Positions 58,275-64,000 of a DNA stretch of 64,000 bases are shown here, piece after piece (the first letter of the stretch is position 1; the number at the start of each line of letters is the position of its first letter). The position numbers and the translations under genes are program-made. This DNA comes from Amyloporia xantha. Its lineage: Eukaryota; Basidiomycota; Agaricomycetes; Polyporales; Adustoporiaceae. The notes beneath the pieces were generated by a model. The model was not told the DNA's origin and did no database searches. It saw nothing but the letters and a program-made list of their open reading frames with translations. The DNA lies in assembly GCA_036971615.1 (NCBI GenBank), contig JAYKKR010000004.1:2108001-2172000 (forward strand), read 5' to 3'.

Positions 58275-61200
58275 ATGCCAGCGGGTGGTGGCCGGAAGGG
58301 CCTTCTGTCGGATGATCAGAAGAAGTTTGTTCAGGGCTTCATTGCTGAATATAATTCCAAAAAGACCCAGCGCGAGCGGAAAGATGTAGCAGATCAGATC
58401 ACTCAGAAATTCGGTGAACAGTGGACTGAATCAACTGAATCAACTGAATATGCACAAGTGAGCTTCACTAAAGATCTACAACCAAACAAGCTTTGTTAAA
58501 TCATGGCTGCAATGCAAGGCAATTAGGAATTTAATAAACAACCTCAACAAGCCTAAAAAGGTTCCTGCTCAGCAGCAGCAGAAGGAGCAATCCATGTAAT
58601 TTTTTTTCATGTTCATTCCTTCTGAGAGCTTGAAGTAATTGTTTTCTGCATTGTAGCAAGATACAGGATAAAACTGGTGAAGCCAGCAGTAGTAGCACCA
58701 TCACTGGTGCATCTGCAGAAAACTCTTCAAATAAGGATGTCCCAGTACAAAGGTAAAGATTGGTGAGATCATCTGTTACATAGTTTTATTCATGCATTGT
58801 ATTTTACAGGTCATCTTCTGTGCTTGCCTCAAATGAGAAAGCTCCTGTCCTCAGCCAAATATCTGAGCCGGATGAAATGGCTCATGATGTGCTGCAGGAT
58901 GAAGTGTCAAATGAGAAACTTACTGCTGATTCACTGTGAGTGGATTTGCATACTCTCTGTTTCACCCATATAACATCAAATTCCCTGGTAGGTCACTGTC
59001 TGAGGATATTTTGCACTCTGTGCAAAGTATCATTGCAAAAGCAAGTGTCAAAATGAGCATTGCTGTCATGATTCAAGATGAAACATTTGACCAGCCTTTA
59101 AAAGTTCAATTGTAAGTCACAGATAACTTAAACATATTACTTTTGGTTTCACTAATGTGAAACTAGTTGGAGTAATGAGCAGAAGTTTTCTAGCCTGCCT
59201 GATATGCAAGGTTTCAACAATATCAGTGGGCAGATGAAAGTGGTCTGTCAAGGGTGGCAGAAAAAATCAGAGCTTCTTTACCACCAAGAGCAAAGAAGAG
59301 CAGCATTGAAAGATGAGACCAAGCCAGGTCAGATGATTTTTATTCTCTTGAGCAATGTATCTTATAGTTATTTAGCTTTTGAAAGGCGACTACAATATTC
59401 AGCTGATGGTATCACTGTGGCTGCAGCTTCTCGCAATATTGTGGAAGGAGATGAAAATGGGAAGATAGCTTGTCCGCACAGGGGGGGCTGTGGCTCAAAA
59501 TTCAAGCAGGAAGCAACCAAGAAACTCCACCGCCATGTGATGCATCAAAATGAAATAAAAATTGTGTATTATGGTAAGCATTTTTTCTGTAATTGAGCAT
59601 TCACATTACTCATATTGACTTTACATTCAGGGGAAAAGAAATGTGTAATACGAGGGGGCCATCCATCTTTTCCTGGAGCATTTTATTGCCCCTGTGGCCA
59701 GTTTGCAAGCTATAATGTCCAAGACCTCACAACACATTTACGGAAACATAAACGGGCCGAACATTCCAACATGGTCTGTCCTCCTTCTAATTTTTTCTAG
59801 TCTTAATTTTAATAATGTCTTCTTTGCTGCAACAGAAAACTGAAGCTTCAGATGCTTCTCAATTTGAAGAAATTTTCAGCAGTAGTGTTGTGCGAACAAC
59901 GCGCCAATCAGCCAAGTTGGCCATGTCTGCATCAGATCACAGTTCTATTCAGCACCTTTCTGCACAAACCTCTGTCCAGTCTAGCACTCCAGCCAGCTCA
60001 TATTTAGAGCACACGTCTGTCCAGAATCTTGCTGCACAAACTCCTTCTCAACCAGATGTCTCAGACATTGCAAATACTAAATCTATTGCTACTACACAAG
60101 GCATAGATGCAGAGGTTGTGAGCCTCCCACCACAACCATTTGCTCCTGATGTGGCAACAGGTTAGTATTTGCATTTTGATAGTGTTTATTATCAACATCT
60201 AACATTTACTGCACTATAATAGGGCTGGCTAGCTCCCCTTATCTTATCAAAAAATCTGCCTCTGTCTACCACTGGTCTGATGGCCGCCATCATTGCACCC
60301 ATGAAGATAACAGCTTGGATGCAGGCTGTGAAGTTGACACTTCCTGTGCAGTTCTGTCATATCTGGTTAATGGAGCATACTATAATCATTTTCTTGGGAT
60401 GATTATTAGTCCTGCTGTCCAGACTGGGGTACCCTTCAGTCATCTTTCAAAATTTGTGGAGAAGTATGCAAAGTATTCTCTGAGCTCAGCTCAAACTTGG
60501 GGCCACAAGCTGGTCACACTTTTAAACCACATTCACATGGCATTCAATATTTCAAGAGCTCAAACAGAGGGCACCATATCCTCTCAACTGAAATCAATTC
60601 AGTTGAGTACTCCAATTCTAGGGCTTCCAGGGCCAATTCTTTCTATCCAATGTCCAAGCTGTGGAGAATGGTGTAGTGCTGGAGACAAAGATATACAAAA
60701 GGGGCTCAAGTTTCACTGGTACTATTCTCCCCGACCATGCAAGTCTCCACCTTCTAATTCAAAGCAACAAAAATTGGAACTTTCTATGTGCTGGGCTCAG
60801 ATCTTATTCGGTTTTCTTGGAAACACTGCAAGGCGCTACCGCATACCACTCATAGCATCTTTCTCTCCCCCTCGCGACACACCTCCAGCTCGAGCTCCAA
60901 CTGCCAAGATAGAGCGGTTCATACAGAAATTCCCTGAACCATTCTTCATTATCAAGCTTGGCTGGCATGAGTATCTGAAAAGCCTAGATGCCAAACCTCG
61001 CGCTTTGATGCAACTTGTGCAGTTACCTTCCAAATCCACTGCAAATTATTGGCCTGAAGACTCTGAAGGCTGGGTAGTGGAGAAAGGTCTTGGAATAGTG
61101 CACCAACTTCACAGCACTATTCTAATTCATGCCAACAATCGCGTATCAGAAGCACATGCGTCTCTCCGAGATGCTATCACAGCTGAGTAAGTTTATGCAA

Positions 61201-64000
61201 AATTATCTCCTATAAAGGCATATGTTTAAAAGATTTTCAGCACAAAGGCTCATTTCCGGCAACTCCAGAATAGGACTCTTATTGCATACCGGTCATTAAT
61301 AACTGTAGAAGTTGCAATGCTGGTCCGCATGACTTTATGGAGCCAGATTCCCAAGCAAAAGGCTCTTCTGGGAAAGTTTGTCCCTATAATTACGTCAAAG
61401 CAGGCCTCAATCATTCAAGAAATCTACACAGTCGTGCGCCAGGGAGAGAATTTAGATCAAGCTCTGCTAGGGCGCCTCCTTTATCGCTTTATGGTATCAC
61501 TATTCACCATGAATATACCGGTATCCAAACAAATCGGCTGTTCTCTAGAGCAGGTTCTGCTACTCTTATTGATCACAGAAGACCACCAATATCGCAGTGC
61601 AAATTTGTTAACTGCACTCTGTGCTCGGGGCCAGCGCACCATCTTCTCTATCTTTGTCCATGCTGCATTCTTGGGAGGTTTTGATAAAGATTGGGAAGCA
61701 CCAGCAGCTATACGCACAAGTGATGCATCTAGTGGACAAGTGGAGGACCCTCTAGATGCAGATGACATTGTCATGGATGCTCTGGATGATATGGATGAAG
61801 TCACTGCAGTCTTGTCCAATGATTACTTGGACAATCCACCACAAGATTTTGACCAAAGCACATACAACCAATCAAGCTATTCAATTGAAGATGATGACTT
61901 TGAAGAGGTGGATAATGGCACTAAAGAGGTACCTCTTCTTGAAAGTATCTCAGAGCAAGATGAGCAAGACCCTATATTATCGTAAGCAACATCATAGTCT
62001 TAATTCACTCTCCATATGATACTTATTATTTCTAAATTTCTAATGAAGCTTCATGAGCAACCCTATCAATCGCAAGTATGTTCTCCCGCGCCCCACCGAC
62101 AGCAGTACAGTGATGAGCCGGCTCAAGAAAATATGGGAGATAGCTGCCAGAGCTGCTGAAGATGAGCCAGGATCTGTCAAGTTGGACTGGCAGCCTGATG
62201 GACAAGTCTTTCACTTCACATTTGGGGGAATTCAGGCCCGAGAAATCAGTCTTCTAAGACTGAGGAATTTAATCAGAGCAAATGTTGAAGGTCTCAAAGC
62301 CCATCTTCAGAAGCTATTGCCTGAAGGCTTTGACTTTGGTGGTTTTCAATTCAACACAATCCAGGATGAGCCAGACCATCCACAATCTCTCATTGACCAG
62401 CCTAGAAATGCACCAATTTTTGCTGAGCTCCAAAGAAATCTCTGGGAAGCCTTAAAAAACACTAAGGTCAGAAGGAGGAATGGAGAGATAAACAAAGTTG
62501 CTGCAAAGAAATTTCTAGGAGAAAGTCAGGAATTACTCAACCATGTGGCATCAGCCCTATATGGCTGCATAGGCATTCCTCCTCGGGCATGGCAGATGGC
62601 AGAAATATGCTATAAAGGTGTAGGCAGCTTTCCAAGAAACATTCGCAAGACCCGCAATGGATTTGTTATCCTGGCTGAGCCTCGGGCGAAGCAGACAAAT
62701 GCTGACATTGCCAAAGCTTTCTGGGGTCTGCCACCTCAATTGGGAGAGATCCTGATATTCATAATTGGGGTACTTAGGCCGACCGAGATTTCCCTCATGG
62801 AAAATTTAGGACACAAGACTGACAGTGCATTCACATATCTCTTTGTCCACACTCATACCAGAGAGGGGCACCAGTGGTCTGGAAGTGATATCAATAAAGC
62901 TCTCCTATCGGACATCCTTCCCCTGGAGCTGAGGATGGAGAGCAGAGCGTACCGCCATGTTATGTGCGCAATTGTCAAGCATCATTTTCTACACATGCTT
63001 CAAAAAGCTTTGCCACAAGAACTTGCTGGAACCATGGGCCAGGGCCAACATAGTAAAGCAGTTGATGACACTCATTATGGAGTGGATGATATGACTAGGG
63101 CAACTAGGTCAACAACAGAAGAACAAAAATTCCATTTCTCCATAAGCCAGACAATCCAGGCTTACATTGGTCTGGTGCCACCAGACTATAATTGGAGTCA
63201 ATATGCAGCACCTGGAGTCCAGGCTATATATAATGCCGACCGCTTCAGGCAGATGGCTTTGGATACAGCGCGGCGCCTTATTATACAAGGCGCTTACAGT
63301 ATTTCTGATGAATCAGTTAGCACCATTTCTCGTGCTGGTCAAGTGCAAAAAATCTTGAAGAGCATGCCATTTCTTTATGGCTCTGAGGTATGTCAAGCAG
63401 CAGGAGCTACTTGTCTTTACTAATCTCTCACCAGATTAAACAGGAAGAGGATTCAGCTGGCTCTAAAGATGCTTTGCAGAAGTGGTCAATGCTAGGAGAT
63501 CATGTTCTTGTTGCTGTGACTTCTGCAGCATATTATGGTGATACTCAGCCCTCAGCTGTAGCTCTTCCACCAATCAGTGGATTTCCAGTAGATGCTGTAG
63601 CTAATGCAATTTGTCTGGTCAGTTTTTTCCATCACTAGTCCTTAAAGCTACTGAGCAAACCTCCTTTATTAGATTGTGGTTGCACTATCAGAATGGGCCT
63701 CGGGGTCCTTGAAAAGTTCAAATCTGGCTGTTCAAGTGCACTCTAATGAATCACAAATTCAGGAATGTACCCAGATATTGGATGCTTATAAGCACAAGCG
63801 CCCCAAATCCTGGTTTGCATTTTGTCAGGCTGTGCATGAGAATGCCAGATCAAAAGGCCTGCGGAATTACCTTGCAGAAGAGGATGAGTTTGTGCCTGTT
63901 TCTTTTGCGCTACTTGCAGAGAACATAGCCACAGAGTCAGATGATGAAAATAATGATAGAGATGAAGATGAAGACAAAGATGAAGATGAAGATGAAGGTG
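58275..64000 (+). CDS. Large zinc-finger plus tyrosine-recombinase-like protein, 3' end beyond the window
   Basis: Exons can be read at 58275-about 58457, about 58493-58595, 58657-58752, 58810-58935, 58992-59111, 59167-59573, 59631-59773, 59836-60160, 60223-61186, 61241-61981, 62049-63387, 63435-63617 and 63674 onward; all junctions but the first join in phase. The start is MPAGGGRKGLLSDDQKKF. Two zinc-finger-like segments follow: CPHRGGCGSKFKQEATKKLH with HVMH, and FYCPCGQFASYNVQDLTTHL with KHKRAEH. A CPSCGEWC knuckle lies in exon 9. Exon 11 carries VLRPTEISLM, then RAYRHVMCAIVKHHF and QGQHSKAVDDTHYGVD; this order resembles box I Arg, the HxxR-like box and the H...Y box of tyrosine recombinases, with the first His replaced. 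The tail is acidic (DEDEDKDEDEDEG). Related modules occur, as I recall, beside RecQ-type helicases in fungal subtelomeric genes; whether a helicase follows here cannot be seen. AT-rich composition suggests a mobile gene. Confidence 0.65.
63940..64000 (+). repeat. GATGAA-type coding microsatellite
   Basis: Repeated GATGAAGAT and relatives encode an Asp/Glu/Lys-rich tract at the edge of the window. Confidence 0.7.

Overview
This window is nuclear DNA from a filamentous basidiomycete fungus, most likely an Agaricomycete. Genes are interrupted by many short introns (about 50-70 bases, GT...AG) that can be read by eye. The protein families also fit: a Plavaka-type transposase, an Agaricomycete-type seven-helix membrane protein family, a GH16 glucanase with a basidiomycete intron pattern, and a basidiomycete-style Zn2Cys6 regulator. 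No rRNA, tRNA or CRISPR array was recognised. All functions are read from sequence motifs; no database search was run.

Layout. 1-4,058: an AT-rich island carrying a five-exon gene for a 2-oxoglutarate/Fe(II) dioxygenase-like protein, probably mobile. 4,059-10,830: degenerate DNA with a damaged GH16 gene, an unrecognised conserved-looking gene, a nuclear-basket nucleoporin fragment, a relic of the AT-rich element, a 240-bp TA-flanked MITE, a 97-bp minisatellite and a P-type H+-ATPase fragment. 11,083-26,753: a minus-strand gene block with a repeat protein rich in S/T-P-K motifs, a 692-residue protein of unknown function, a Sel1-repeat protein, mitochondrial ribosomal protein mL38 and DNA topoisomerase II (16 exons). 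27,491-28,725: a truncated aconitase pseudogene. 31,743-33,450: an intact eight-exon DUF262 protein containing a 7-nt microexon. 33,451-42,442: no convincing gene, but several short repeats and palindromes. 42,443-54,951: two paralogous seven-helix membrane protein genes flanking a divergently oriented Zn2Cys6 transcription factor gene. 55,969-57,530: a truncated Plavaka transposase. 58,275-64,000 and beyond: a large AT-rich, 13-exon gene that joins zinc-finger-like motifs to a region resembling the catalytic core of tyrosine recombinases. This is the best candidate for an undescribed system.

Housekeeping genes (TOP2, mL38) sit beside mobile elements and gene fragments. Small lesions recur: a +1 shift in TOP2, a shift in mL38, shifts in the zinc cluster of the regulator, and four Trp-to-stop changes in three other genes. 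Because two affected genes should be essential, assembly or base-calling errors must be separated from true decay before any biological reading. The 34-bp tandem duplication in the GH16 gene, the truncations and the gene fragments are less easily explained as read errors.
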